Assembly (NCBI RefSeq): GCF_014250685.1
Contig: NZ_JACFAJ010000001.1
Coordinates: forward strand, 248,001-312,000
Reading direction: 5' to 3'
Origin: Cetobacterium sp. 2A
GTDB lineage: Bacteria; Fusobacteriota; Fusobacteriia; Fusobacteriales; Fusobacteriaceae
DNA length: 64,000 nt
Shown here: positions 1-8,934 of the stretch, in pieces
Layout of the letters: every line of letters begins with the position of its first letter
How positions within the stretch are numbered: position 1 is the stretch's first letter
Notes under the pieces: model-generated
Seen by the model: the letters and a program-made list of their open reading frames with translations, nothing else
The model's database searches: none
Told to the model about the DNA's origin: nothing
Translations under genes and position numbers: made by a program

Positions 1-371
1 GGGTAAAGTATGAGGGTGTAAATCCTGATGTAGTTCTAAGATCTATTCCAGATGTAGAGTATTTTTCACAACAGGGAAGTAATACAGAAGGGTATTATCA
101 GAAAAAGGGATCTTCTGGAAGAATAAGCTTAATCAATCCAATAAGTTGTTCATTTTGTGACCACTGCTCAAGGGTTAGACTTACAAGTAGAGGGACTATA
201 AAGCTTTGTTTACATGCAAAAGAAGAGATTGATTTAACAAAATATATGACAGACAGTAAAATTCTTAAAGAATATATAATAAATTCTGTTTTAAAAAAAC
301 CTGAAAAACATAACATGAAAGAGTCTGGAACAAGTAGCTCTGAAAAATATATGTATCAAATAGGTGGATAA
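1..371 (+). CDS. moaA: GTP 3',8-cyclase MoaA, C-terminal part (5' end outside window)
   Basis: MoaA is a radical SAM enzyme that carries out the first step of molybdopterin synthesis, from GTP to the cyclic pyranopterin precursor. Only about the last 122 residues are visible, read from position 3 to a TAA at 369-371. They hold the C-terminal iron-sulfur motif that distinguishes MoaA from other radical SAM proteins: CSFCDHCSRVRLTSRG followed by IKLCL, giving the C-x2-C-x13-C ligand spacing. It is followed after 46 bases by a Tat-exported ferredoxin and an AOR-family gene on the same strand, so it probably heads or belongs to that operon. The N-terminal CxxxCxxC motif would lie upstream of the window and cannot be checked. 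Confidence 0.9.
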   Translation, partial: VKYEGVNPDVVLRSIPDVEYFSQQGSNTEGYYQKKGSSGRISLINPISCSFCDHCSRVRLTSRGTIKLCLHAKEEIDLTKYMTDSKILKEYIINSVLKKPEKHNMKESGTSSSEKYMYQIGG

Positions 372-417
372 AAATAAATCTTTTTACATAAAAAACAAAA
401 TTTTAGGGGGAGAACTA

Positions 418-1062
418 ATGTCACAAGAAAAAAAGAAACTCTTTGATAGGGAAACTACAAGACGTGATTTTCTAAAACTAACTGGAAAAGGAATAGCAGG
501 ATTTGCAGTAACATCATCTATTCTTTCAATGTTTGGTTTTGGAGAAGAGGCAATTGCAGCTACAGCACTTCCAGAGGGACTTTTAGTAGTAGATCGTTCT
601 AAGTGCACAGGATGTCAGCGTTGTGAAATCACATGTACGCTTCAAAATGATGAGAAGATACAACCTTTTATTTCTAGAATCAAAGTTAGTGAAAACTACA
701 ACTTTGGAACGACAGGACCAAAAATGAATTATAAATATGAGGATGGTCAATTTGGAAATCTTAAAATGACTCCTGTAACTTGTAAGCAGTGCAGAGAACC
801 TTTCTGTGGAAATGCGTGTCCAAAAGGAGCGATTGTTGCAGACCCACATACTGGAGCTAGAACGGTTATAAAAGCTAATTGTGTTGGATGTGGAATTTGT
901 ACAGAGGCTTGTCCATGGGGTCTTCCTACATTGGATCAAGAAAAAGGTTATTCAACAAAATGTATTTCATGTGGAGCATGTGCAAAAGCATGTCCAACAA
1001 GTGCATTAAAAATAATTCCATGGGAAGATATCAGTAAAGCACACTACTTTAGCAAGAGATAA
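418..1062 (+). CDS. Tat-exported 4Fe-4S ferredoxin-type electron-transfer protein
   Basis: This is a 214-residue polyferredoxin of the kind that passes electrons to or from an AOR-type enzyme (YdhY-like in enterobacteria). The N-terminus carries a twin-arginine signal, TTRRDFLKLTGK at about residues 13-24, then a hydrophobic stretch and an Ala-rich cleavage region ending near AIAATA. Four cysteine clusters follow: CTGCQRCEITC, CKQCREPFCGNAC, CVGCGICTEAC and CISCGACAKAC, so about four [4Fe-4S] clusters are expected. I choose ATG 418 because it follows TTAGGGGGAGAAC; an in-frame start at 364 would only add residues ahead of the Tat signal. The AOR gene follows after 22 bases and tatA and tatC lie downstream, so the export machinery sits in the same operon. 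Confidence 0.88.
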   Translation: MSQEKKKLFDRETTRRDFLKLTGKGIAGFAVTSSILSMFGFGEEAIAATALPEGLLVVDRSKCTGCQRCEITCTLQNDEKIQPFISRIKVSENYNFGTTGPKMNYKYEDGQFGNLKMTPVTCKQCREPFCGNACPKGAIVADPHTGARTVIKANCVGCGICTEACPWGLPTLDQEKGYSTKCISCGACAKACPTSALKIIPWEDISKAHYFSKR

Positions 1063-1084
1063 AACAAGGGGGAGAAACTAAAAA

Positions 1085-3193
1085 ATGAATAATTCATACG
1101 GATGGGCAGGAAAAATTTTAAGAGTAAATCTGTCTAATGGAAAAATTACAATAGAAAATACGGAAAAATTCAAATCATTAATTGGTGGAATGGGAATTGG
1201 ATACAAAGTTTTATTTGATGAAGTTCCAGCAGGAACTAAAGCTTTTGATGAAGCTAACAAAATTATTTTTGCTGTGGGACCGCTTACAGGGTCAGGAGCA
1301 CCATCAAGTTCAAGAACAAATATAACATCGCTATTACCATCTAATCCATATAACGCTGTATCGGATTCTCATATGGGAGGAAACTTTGCAGCCCATTTAA
1401 AGTATGCAGGATATGACGCTATTATAATAGAAGGGAAATCTTCAAGACCGGTATGGCTAAAAATAGATGATGACAACGTTTCTATTGAAGATGCTTCAAG
1501 AGTGTGGGGAACAGGAATAAAGGATACGACAGCACAGTTATCATCTCTTATGGGAAAAGATGCTTCGATTGCTGCTATAGGACAAGCAGGGGAAAACATG
1601 GTAAATCTATCTGTTATAATGACTGGAATAAGTCATTCAGCAGGAGGACATGGTGGAGTTCTTGGTTCTAAAATGCTAAAGGCAATAGGTGTAAGAGGAA
1701 CTCAAGCTGTAAAGATAGCTGGAAAAGGTAGAGATCTTTTAAAATTAAACAACTATATGATGAAGGATTTAATTGGAGCCAACAATCAACACGTTGTACC
1801 AAGTACTCCACAACCTTGGGCAGAGTTCCATAGTAAAGGAAGTAGATGGACAGCAAAAGAAGGGCTTACATGGGGAGCTGCGGAGGGTGGACCAGTTGAA
1901 ACTGGAATAGCTGCTGCTGGAGATGTAAATAAAGTAGGATTTAGAACTATGAAAGCAACTTTTGATTTGGGACCATCAGCAGAAAAATATACTGTTAGAA
2001 TGGGTGGATGTCAATCATGCCCTATAAGATGTATGAGTCATTTAAAAATTCCAAAACTTCAAGATTATGGAGTATCTCCTTATGTAGCAAACTCATGTAT
2101 GGGATATTTTTCTCCACAAAGAGTAATGTTTAAAGGAAATAAAGATATTGAAGAAAAAGGCGATGGAAAAATGTTCGCTGCAGCCATAGGAGCTTCTCTT
2201 GCAGATGACTATGGTGTATGGTGTAACTATGGACTTTTAGGTACAGACTTAAGACATGCTTATGAAACAGGAATATTTAAAAAGGTTTTACCAGCTGCAG
2301 AATACGACTCAATTCCTTGGCATCTTTTAGAGGATAAAGACCCAGCATTCTTAGTTGATTTCTATAGAAGAATTGCTTATAAAGAGGGAGAATTAGGACA
2401 TCTAGGAGAAGGAGCTTACTGGGTAGCTAAGAGATGGAATTTTGGAGATGACTATTGGAACAATGTTCAATATGGTCTGTGGTCAAGATTAGGATTTCCA
2501 AAGCATCATTCAAATGAGACAAATGGACAAGTAGGATCACTTATCAGCTGTATGTTTAACAGAGATGCTCAGAGTCATACACTTGTAAACCTTGTTGGAA
2601 GTGGACTACCAATTGAAATTCAAAAGGATGTAGTAGCAGAAATTGTTGGATCACCTATGGGAATAGATGCACCAAAAAATTATACACCTATGAATGAATA
2701 TAAGGCTAAACTTGCAAAATGGGCAATTATTAAAAACTGTCTACATGATTCATTAACTGTATGTAACTGGATGTGGCCAATGACAGTTTCACCTCATAAA
2801 TCAAGAAATTATAGAGGAGATTTAGGTCTTGAGGCTAAATTCATGACTGTTGTAACTGGAGAAAATTATACTGAAGAGAGTTTAGATTTAGCTGCTGAAA
2901 GAATTTTCACGCTTCATAGAGCTTTAACAGTTAAAAATATGAATACAATAGACATGAGAAACGAACACGATGGAATGACTGAATGGGTATTTGATAAGGA
3001 TCCAGAGATTCCTGTATTTACTCCAGGAACAGATAAAATGGATAGAAAAGATATGCAAGTTGCCTTGACTATGTTCTATAAAGAAATGGGATGGGATGAA
3101 AAAACTGGAGCACCAACAAAAGCAACTCTTGATAGACTTGGACTTTCAGATGTAGCTAAAGAACTTAAGAAAATGAATCTTTTACCAGCTTAA
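1085..3193 (+). CDS. aldehyde ferredoxin oxidoreductase family protein (YdhV-like)
   Basis: A 702-residue enzyme of the AOR family, which binds a tungsten or molybdenum bis-pterin cofactor and one [4Fe-4S] cluster and usually oxidises aldehydes with ferredoxin as acceptor. The N-terminus (YGWAGKILRVNLSNGK, then GGMGIGYKVLFDE) is typical of the family. Cluster ligands are visible as C309-x2-C312-x3-C316 (GGCQSCPIRC), with a late cysteine at about 560 in CLHDSLTVCNW. There is no signal peptide. A strong AAGGGGGAG site precedes the ATG. The Tat-signalled ferredoxin just upstream is the likely redox partner; the two may be exported together, or this subunit may stay in the cytoplasm. The substrate cannot be read from sequence, and family members without known substrates (E. 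coli YdhV) look similar. Confidence 0.88.
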   Translation: MNNSYGWAGKILRVNLSNGKITIENTEKFKSLIGGMGIGYKVLFDEVPAGTKAFDEANKIIFAVGPLTGSGAPSSSRTNITSLLPSNPYNAVSDSHMGGNFAAHLKYAGYDAIIIEGKSSRPVWLKIDDDNVSIEDASRVWGTGIKDTTAQLSSLMGKDASIAAIGQAGENMVNLSVIMTGISHSAGGHGGVLGSKMLKAIGVRGTQAVKIAGKGRDLLKLNNYMMKDLIGANNQHVVPSTPQPWAEFHSKGSRWTAKEGLTWGAAEGGPVETGIAAAGDVNKVGFRTMKATFDLGPSAEKYTVRMGGCQSCPIRCMSHLKIPKLQDYGVSPYVANSCMGYFSPQRVMFKGNKDIEEKGDGKMFAAAIGASLADDYGVWCNYGLLGTDLRHAYETGIFKKVLPAAEYDSIPWHLLEDKDPAFLVDFYRRIAYKEGELGHLGEGAYWVAKRWNFGDDYWNNVQYGLWSRLGFPKHHSNETNGQVGSLISCMFNRDAQSHTLVNLVGSGLPIEIQKDVVAEIVGSPMGIDAPKNYTPMNEYKAKLAKWAIIKNCLHDSLTVCNWMWPMTVSPHKSRNYRGDLGLEAKFMTVVTGENYTEESLDLAAERIFTLHRALTVKNMNTIDMRNEHDGMTEWVFDKDPEIPVFTPGTDKMDRKDMQVALTMFYKEMGWDEKTGAPTKATLDRLGLSDVAKELKKMNLLPA

Positions 3194-3214
3194 ATTGGGA
3201 GTGAATTATAGATT

Positions 3215-3745
3215 ATGACAAAAGAGAAAATTTCAAATTATATAAGAGAAATTTCTAAACAAGGAAAAATTGTAAAAAAAGATGAATTGTTAAAGGAGCC
3301 TCTAAGTTTAGAGGCTTCTAAACTTGAAGATATTTTACAAGAGATGTCTGCAGATGAAGAATTTAAGGACATTTTAAAAATTAGTGAGAAGGATAAAGAA
3401 TTTTTTTATTCATCTGAATACGTGAGTGATAATTACGCAGAACTTCTAGTAAGCTTAGAGGAAAAAAATCTAGTAAAAACTATTTGTGAGGTTGTTAGAA
3501 GAGAATCGAAACTTTATCCAAGACCCACAGCACTGAATTTGTTTAAATTGTCTCCATTTAAAGGTACTGATGAGGAATTAGAAAAAACTTTAGAAGAGAT
3601 AGAAAAAAATAAAGAATATGAGGATGTAAAAACTGTTTCTGCAACGAATGGGGTCATTTATTTATATTCTGATTTATATATGACAAAACCTCATGCTAGA
3701 GGATTATGTGAGTGGGTAGAAGTGGAACAATTTCAAAATCCATAA
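3215..3745 (+). CDS. conserved hypothetical protein in the AOR-Tat operon
   Basis: I do not recognise this 176-residue protein. It is soluble, charged, probably largely helical, and has no signal peptide or membrane segment. The N-terminal half (KISNYIREISKQGKIVKKDE) reads like a small winged-helix-type fold. The second half has a conserved-looking stretch with YPRPTALNLF and ends with ARGLCEWVEVEQFQNP. It sits 22 bases after the AOR-family gene and 50 bases before tatA. That position fits a system-specific chaperone or accessory subunit, in the way YdhW accompanies YdhV in enterobacteria, but this is inference from position. The Shine-Dalgarno GGGAGTG lies about 12 bases before the ATG, rather far, so translation may be modest. 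Confidence 0.75.
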   Translation: MTKEKISNYIREISKQGKIVKKDELLKEPLSLEASKLEDILQEMSADEEFKDILKISEKDKEFFYSSEYVSDNYAELLVSLEEKNLVKTICEVVRRESKLYPRPTALNLFKLSPFKGTDEELEKTLEEIEKNKEYEDVKTVSATNGVIYLYSDLYMTKPHARGLCEWVEVEQFQNP

Positions 3746-3794
3746 TTTAATAAAAATATAAAATGTACAACAAAAAATTGATGAGGTGAAATTT

Positions 3795-3989
3795 ATGTTT
3801 GGAAGACTTGGACCGTTTGAGTTAATACTTATATTATGTATAGCGTTAGTAATTTTTGGACCATCTAAATTACCTGAGATTGGGAAATCTTTAGGAAAAG
3901 CAATAAAAGAATTTAAGGGGCATGCAAATGATATTGCTAAAGATATAGACCCTAATACTCCAAATGAAGAAAAAGAAAAAAATGTTTAA
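3795..3989 (+). CDS. tatA: Tat translocase subunit TatA
   Basis: A 64-residue TatA/E protein that forms the pore-like component of the twin-arginine export system for folded proteins. It has one N-terminal membrane helix ([15 protein letters not shown]), the family [16 protein letters not shown] hinge and start of the amphipathic helix, and an acidic and lysine-rich tail. I choose ATG 3795 because GAGGTG lies six bases upstream; an in-frame GTG at 3786 belongs to that ribosome site itself. tatC follows after 18 bases. No separate tatB is seen, so this is a minimal TatAC system, which suffices in many bacteria. The Tat-signalled ferredoxin in the same operon is the obvious local substrate. Confidence 0.92.
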   Translation: MFGRLGPFELILILCIALVIFGPSKLPEIGKSLGKAIKEFKGHANDIAKDIDPNTPNEEKEKNV

Positions 3990-4007
3990 CAATAAGGAAG
4001 TGTAAAA

Positions 4008-4721
4008 TTGAGGAAAAATAATCTTACTATGCTAGGTCATTTAGCGGAGTTAAGAAAGAGGCTTCTTATAATATTTTTAGTAAATGTTGTATCAATATTT
4101 GTATGTTACGAATATGCAGATAAACTTACTGAAATATTTCTTAAAATGAATCCAAATATGAAGCTTGTATATCTTACTCCACCAGAGCTTTTTTTAGCTT
4201 ATGTTAAAATTTCTTTGGTTTCGGGAGCTGTAATAGTATCTCCAATAACTTTATCTCAGATATGGGGATTTATAGGTCCAGGACTCTATAAGGATGAGAA
4301 AAACTATCTGATGGCCTCACTCTTTGCTGGAGTTATATTTTTTCTTACAGGAAGTTTTTTTGCGTACAAAATAGTACTTCCTACCATGTTAAGTTTTTTT
4401 GCAAGACTTCAAATAGATGAGATATCTGCAATGATTTCGGTAGGAGCTTATTTAGATTTTATATGTTCTATTCTTTTTACGTTTGGAATAGTATTTGAAA
4501 TTCCTGTTGTTGTAGCATTATTGGCTAAACTTAAAATTTTAAGAGCTGAAACTTTAAGAAAAAAACAACCAATATTAATTATGTTGATATTTATTGTTGC
4601 TGCACTTATGACTCCGCCAGATATCGTATCACAGATTATGCTTGCTGTTCCAATGATTTTTTTACTACAATTGAGCATCGGAATATGTTGGATGATTAAT
4701 AAATCTCAGGAGGATAAATGA
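4008..4721 (+). CDS. tatC: Tat translocase subunit TatC
   Basis: A 237-residue polytopic membrane protein that recognises the twin-arginine signal. The cytoplasmic N-terminus has the family start LGHLAELRKRLL, and the first loop carries the conserved PPELFLAYVKISLVSG. Six hydrophobic segments follow, with FYKxEK-like GLYKDEKNYL before helix 3 and MLIFIVAALMTPPD near the end. Translation starts at TTG 4008 after AAGGAAGTG; no ATG is nearby in frame. Its stop overlaps the start of moeA as ATGA (4718-4721), so the two are translationally coupled. Coupling of export and cofactor-insertion genes suggests one pathway that makes, loads and exports a metalloenzyme. Confidence 0.93.
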   Translation: MRKNNLTMLGHLAELRKRLLIIFLVNVVSIFVCYEYADKLTEIFLKMNPNMKLVYLTPPELFLAYVKISLVSGAVIVSPITLSQIWGFIGPGLYKDEKNYLMASLFAGVIFFLTGSFFAYKIVLPTMLSFFARLQIDEISAMISVGAYLDFICSILFTFGIVFEIPVVVALLAKLKILRAETLRKKQPILIMLIFIVAALMTPPDIVSQIMLAVPMIFLLQLSIGICWMINKSQEDK

Positions 4722-5923
4722 AATTTTTTACAACTGTTTCACTGGAAAAAGCCTGTGAAGATATAATGATTAGAAATAAAATAATATTAAAAAATGAAAA
4801 AATAAAATTAGAAAATTCAGTTGGACGTATTTTAGCAGAAGATATTATATCTTCTGTAAATATTCCATCTTTCGATAGGTCAGTTGTAGATGGATATGCT
4901 GTAGATGTGAGGGATACCTTTGGAGCTAGTGAATCTGTTCCAGTCCCTCTATTTTTATCTGGTGAAATTTTAATGGGAGAGCATACAAAATTATCTATTG
5001 GTAGAGGAAATTGTGTTTATGTTCCAACAGGAGGAATGTTACCAGCAGGTGCTGATGGTGTTGTAATGATAGAGGACTGTGAAAAATTAGATTCTGAAAT
5101 TTTAATAAGCAGAGGGATATCAAATTTTTCGAATATGGTTCTTACGGGTGATGAAATAAAATTTGGTGAAAAAATATTAAATGCTGGAGAAAAAATAACA
5201 CCATATCATATTGGAGTTTTAGCATCTATAGGACAGGAATATGTTTCTGTGATTGAAAAAATAAAATTTGCAATTATTTCTACGGGTGATGAAATTATAC
5301 CTTTAGGAACACCTCTAAATATAGGTGAAGTCTATGATATAAATACTTATACCTTGAGTTCTCTCATTGAAGATGCAAAGGGAGAAGTAGTAATAAGATC
5401 TCTTGTTGGAGATAAAATGAATCTTTTACATGAGAGTTTAGAAAGTGCATTAGAGGCAGCGCATGTTGTTCTCATATCTGGTGGAAGTTCTGTTGGAGTA
5501 AAGGATTTCACGGAAAAGGCTATTGAATCTATTGGAGGAGAGATATTTCTACATGGAATAGCTGTAAAACCTGGAAAGCCAACTATAGGAGCTATATGCA
5601 ACGGGAAGTTTATATTTGGATTGCCTGGCCATCCACAATCAGCCATAAATATTTTTAGGTGTTTGGTAGAGCCATCAATTCTTAAAAAGAATAAAAAGTC
5701 TATAATTGCAAAGCTTGGAGAAAATCTTTATGGAGACCCTGGAAAAGTTTGTTTTATAAATGTGAAGATAGTTGACGAAGGTGGAGAAAAAATAGTATAT
5801 CCAATTTTTGGGAAATCTTCTATGGTAAGGCCTCTTTTGGAAAGTTGTGGATATATAGCTATTCCAGATTTTATAGAGGGGTATTATGCAGGAGAAATGG
5901 TTGAGGTGGTATTGCATGGATAG
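4718..5923 (+). CDS. moeA: molybdopterin molybdenumtransferase MoeA (AOR-linked paralogue)
   Basis: MoeA inserts molybdate or tungstate into adenylated molybdopterin. The 401-residue protein has the whole family layout: an N-terminal segment with FDRSVVDGYAVD, a central MoCF-binding domain with ISTGDEIIPLG and [26 protein letters not shown], and GLPGHPQSA in place of the usual GLPGNPVS. The C-terminal beta domain is present. AGGAGG precedes the ATG, which overlaps the tatC stop. It shares its 3' end with a second moeA-type gene by 8 bases. Because it lies in the AOR operon, and AOR enzymes often carry tungsten, this copy could be tuned to tungsten; the sequence alone does not prove that. Two further MoeA paralogues are in the window. 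Confidence 0.9.
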   Translation: MKFFTTVSLEKACEDIMIRNKIILKNEKIKLENSVGRILAEDIISSVNIPSFDRSVVDGYAVDVRDTFGASESVPVPLFLSGEILMGEHTKLSIGRGNCVYVPTGGMLPAGADGVVMIEDCEKLDSEILISRGISNFSNMVLTGDEIKFGEKILNAGEKITPYHIGVLASIGQEYVSVIEKIKFAIISTGDEIIPLGTPLNIGEVYDINTYTLSSLIEDAKGEVVIRSLVGDKMNLLHESLESALEAAHVVLISGGSSVGVKDFTEKAIESIGGEIFLHGIAVKPGKPTIGAICNGKFIFGLPGHPQSAINIFRCLVEPSILKKNKKSIIAKLGENLYGDPGKVCFINVKIVDEGGEKIVYPIFGKSSMVRPLLESCGYIAIPDFIEGYYAGEMVEVVLHG

Positions 5924-7808
5924 CAGAAATATTTATATAGATAATATAGAGGTTGAAAAGGCTTTAGAGATATTATTTGAAAATATAGAACTAAAGAGAT
6001 ATGTTGAAGTGATATCTGTTATAGAATCAGTTGGAAAAATAACTTCAAATCCAGTATTTGCAAAAAAATCATCACCATCTTATTCAGCTAGTGCTATGGA
6101 TGGGGTATTGATTTTTGCAGATAAAACATCTCAAGCTTCAGAGAGGAATCCAATTTTTTTATCCGAAGAAAAAGATTTCACTTATGTTAATACTGGAAAT
6201 CCTATAGATTATAAATTGGGAAATTGTGTAATAATGATTGAAGAACTTATTCCACAAGGAAATGGAATTTTTAAAATAATAAAAAGTGCTAAACCTTGGC
6301 AACATATAAGACCAGTAGGAGAGGATATGATTCAAGGTGAGATGATTTTAAAATCTAATCACAAAATAATGCCTCAAGATTTAGGAGCATTACTCTCAGC
6401 TGGAATACTTGAAATAGAAGTGTATAAAAAACCAACGGTTGCAATCTTACCAACTGGAAATGAAGTTATAGATATCTTAAAAGAAAAATATGTAGAAAAT
6501 TCAATTATTGATTCAAATTCATATGTATTTAGTTCTCTTATAAAAGTATGGGGAGGAGAAGCAACCATACTTCCAAAATCAAAAGATGATTTTGAAGAGA
6601 TAAAGAAAACAGTAGAAATAGCGAATCAAAATTTTGACATAGTGATAATAAATGCTGGATCGTCAGCTGGGAGTAAAGATTATACTAAACAAGTTATTCA
6701 GTCTCTTGGAGAAGTTTTGGTTCATGGAATCGCAGTAAAGCCTGGGAAACCAACAATACTTGGAAAAATTAGCGATAAACCAGTGATAGGAATTCCTGGA
6801 TATCCAGTTTCTGCATATCTTTCTATGGAAATATTTGTAAAATCATTATTAGAAAAAATCATAGGAAATTATAATGAGGACACATATGTGGATGCTACTC
6901 TTTCAAAGACAATTGTATCATCTTTAAAACATAAAGAATTAGTAAGAATAGTACTTTATTATATAGATGGGAAATTGATGGCAACTCCGCTTTCACGTGG
7001 AGCCGGAATAACTACAAGTTTAGTAAAAGCTGATGGAATTTTAGAAATTCCTAAAAATATAGAAGGAATAGGTTCAGGGGAAAAAGTTAAAATTAGACTT
7101 TTGAAACCTTTAAAAGAAATTAGAGACTATTTAGTATCAGTAGGAAGTCATGATATAGTTATGGATTTAATTTCTGACAGAATTAAACTTACATCAACAC
7201 ATGTTGGAAGCTTTGGAGGAATAATGGCATTGAAAAATTCCAATACTCATATAGCTCCAATACATATATTAGATGAAAATGATGGAACGTATAATATATC
7301 TATTGTAAAAAAATATTTTCCAAATAAAGAAATGTCCCTTATAAAGGGAGTTGGAAGAATACAGGGGATAATGTTAAGTAAAGGAAATCCTCTAGGAATA
7401 AAAGGAATAAAAGATTTAGTAGATAAAAATATAAACTATATAAATCGTCAAAGAGGTTCTGGAACAAGAATACTTCTAGATTATTTATTAAAGCAAGAAA
7501 ATATATCTATAGATAGCATAGTAGGGTATGAAAGGGAAGCAGCTACCCATTTGGAAGCTGCAATGGCAATAAAATCTGGAACAGCAGATGCTGGATTAGG
7601 AATAATGGAAGCTGCTCGTATAGCAGATTTAGATTTCATTCCACTAAAAGAAGAAGAGTACGATTTTGTATTAGAAACTAAAATGCTAGAAGATCAGAAA
7701 ATAATAGAATTTATAAATCTATTAAAATCTGAATTCTTTAAAAATAAACTAACTGGATTAGATGGATATACTGGAAATAAAAGTGGAGAGATAATAAATT
7801 TATCTTAA
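5916..7808 (+). CDS. MoeA fused to a periplasmic-binding-protein-like domain
   Basis: A 630-residue two-domain protein. Residues about 1-405 are a MoeA-type domain: [45 protein letters not shown] and [11 protein letters not shown]. Residues about 410-630 resemble the substrate-binding-like domain often called PBP-like or LysR-substrate-like, with [40 protein letters not shown] and GTADAGLGI. Fusions of this kind are known in clostridia and archaea, where the extra domain is presumed to bind a molybdate- or pterin-related ligand. There is no signal peptide, so it is cytoplasmic. I choose ATG 5916, preceded by GAGGTGG and overlapping the upstream stop; ATG 5886 would extend the overlap without a ribosome site. 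It is the last gene of the AOR operon. Confidence 0.87.
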   Translation: MDSRNIYIDNIEVEKALEILFENIELKRYVEVISVIESVGKITSNPVFAKKSSPSYSASAMDGVLIFADKTSQASERNPIFLSEEKDFTYVNTGNPIDYKLGNCVIMIEELIPQGNGIFKIIKSAKPWQHIRPVGEDMIQGEMILKSNHKIMPQDLGALLSAGILEIEVYKKPTVAILPTGNEVIDILKEKYVENSIIDSNSYVFSSLIKVWGGEATILPKSKDDFEEIKKTVEIANQNFDIVIINAGSSAGSKDYTKQVIQSLGEVLVHGIAVKPGKPTILGKISDKPVIGIPGYPVSAYLSMEIFVKSLLEKIIGNYNEDTYVDATLSKTIVSSLKHKELVRIVLYYIDGKLMATPLSRGAGITTSLVKADGILEIPKNIEGIGSGEKVKIRLLKPLKEIRDYLVSVGSHDIVMDLISDRIKLTSTHVGSFGGIMALKNSNTHIAPIHILDENDGTYNISIVKKYFPNKEMSLIKGVGRIQGIMLSKGNPLGIKGIKDLVDKNINYINRQRGSGTRILLDYLLKQENISIDSIVGYEREAATHLEAAMAIKSGTADAGLGIMEAARIADLDFIPLKEEEYDFVLETKMLEDQKIIEFINLLKSEFFKNKLTGLDGYTGNKSGEIINLS

Positions 7809-7886
7809 AGATCTCCATATAAGATATCCAACAATGATAGCTATATATATAATCATTTTTGTTCTTTCACTTAGTTGTTTTTTCAC
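7800..7886 (-). CDS. small single-span membrane protein, 28 residues
   Basis: A very short reading frame on the minus strand immediately after the NfeD-like gene. It begins with GTG, seven bases after a clear GAGGTG, and encodes MKKQLSERTKMIIY, then a hydrophobic span IAIIVGYLIW and RSLR. The basic N-terminus, one membrane helix and basic end are typical of bacterial small membrane proteins. The start lies 12 bases past the stop of the upstream gene, so the two are surely co-transcribed. Its end overlaps the end of the convergent moeA-fusion gene by 9 bases. The function is unknown; a partner role with the NfeD-like protein is inferred only from the operon. Confidence 0.55.
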   Translation of the reverse strand: MKKQLSERTKMIIYIAIIVGYLIWRSLR

Positions 7887-7897
7887 GAATTTTCACC

Positions 7898-8194
7898 TCA
7901 TATTTTTTTTAAAATTAAAATTAAGTCATTGAACCCAATAATTATAGCATTATCTCCGATTTTAAGGTTATCATCAGAAGTCCCTAACCAATATTTTCCA
8001 TCTATGGATACTTCAAACTTGTTTTCTTTATTTATTTTTCTTATTTGAACAAGTCTTCCTCTAAGAGTTTCAATATGGTCATCTTTTGTACCTCTAACTT
8101 TTTTAGTAAATTTTCTTGTTAAAATAATAAAAAGTATTTTAAATGAAATAACTGTAAAAACTAAAAAAATTAGTACACCTAACCAAATATACAT
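7898..8194 (-). CDS. small membrane protein with NfeD-like OB-fold domain
   Basis: A 98-residue protein with one N-terminal membrane helix (WLGVLIFLVFTVISFKILFIIL), a basic linker, and a C-terminal beta-rich domain of about 60 residues. The pattern LRGRLVQIRKINKENKFEVS, DGKYWLGTSD, LKIGDNAIIIGFN, LILIL follows the soluble OB-fold of NfeD proteins (G-x-A ... V-x-V-xG-xxW-xA ... I-xxG-xxVxVxG). NfeD proteins normally pair with a stomatin or SppA-type protease; none is adjacent here. AGGAGGAG lies just before the ATG on the minus strand. The role is unknown and the family match is by pattern only. Confidence 0.7.
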   Translation of the reverse strand: MYIWLGVLIFLVFTVISFKILFIILTRKFTKKVRGTKDDHIETLRGRLVQIRKINKENKFEVSIDGKYWLGTSDDNLKIGDNAIIIGFNDLILILKKI

Positions 8195-8316
8195 AGATAC
8201 TCCTCCTCAGTCAAGAAAAATCTCTTTATAATATTTACTATAAATTTATTTTTTTCCTTGTAAAAAGATAAATTTGGAATTATGATATAGTTAGAAAAGT
8301 AATTGAGGAGGGAAAA

Positions 8317-8934
8317 ATGAGTAAAGAATTAGAGATTTTACATAATTTTATTGAAGAATTTTATGAAAAAATAGACAATGATTTTATAAATTTAATGAAG
8401 AAGGATAAGGTAAAAAAAATATCTGTAGGAAAATATGGAATAGATGCTATAGATTATATGGATGGAACTAAAACTCCTTTATTAGAAACTATAAAGTATA
8501 ATTTAGAAGATGGAGTTAAAATATATTTTCAAAATAAGGAGATAGCTCCAACAGGATATTCTGTAGAAGATATATTTCACTCATTTTCAATAGCTGCTTT
8601 AGCTGATGCTGTAATAGGAACTCATAGATATGTTAAAAAATTAGAGGACTTTTATCAACAAGCGGAAGAGATTACAAGACAATTTTTAGAGCCAGAAGAT
8701 AAAATTAATTTTGATATTTCAGGTGAAGAATTTGAAGTAATAGCTGTTTCATCAGAGAATGAAAAGTTTTCTCTTGTTATTGGAATTTGTAAAGAGATTC
8801 AACAAAGAGATGGAAGAATATATTTCTTAATTGAAGAAGAAAATAAAGAACATAAACTTGTACACATCGTGGAGACAAATGCTGCAGATGTTGCAATGGT
8901 TTTAAAACATGTTTTTCAAAATGAAGAAAATTAG
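8317..8934 (+). CDS. conserved hypothetical protein
   Basis: A 205-residue acidic cytoplasmic protein that I do not recognise. It has no signal peptide or membrane helix. The first 130 residues look helical (LEILHNFIEEFYEKIDNDF, then VEDIFHSFSIAALADAVIG). The last 70 residues look like a small beta domain (INFDISGEEFEVIAVSSENE, LVIGICKEIQQRDGRIYFLI), suggesting a two-domain protein. GAGGAGGG lies six bases before the ATG. It is transcribed alone, convergent with the dprA-like gene, and followed at once by a hairpin with a T-run. No neighbour explains it. Confidence 0.75.
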   Translation: MSKELEILHNFIEEFYEKIDNDFINLMKKDKVKKISVGKYGIDAIDYMDGTKTPLLETIKYNLEDGVKIYFQNKEIAPTGYSVEDIFHSFSIAALADAVIGTHRYVKKLEDFYQQAEEITRQFLEPEDKINFDISGEEFEVIAVSSENEKFSLVIGICKEIQQRDGRIYFLIEEENKEHKLVHIVETNAADVAMVLKHVFQNEEN

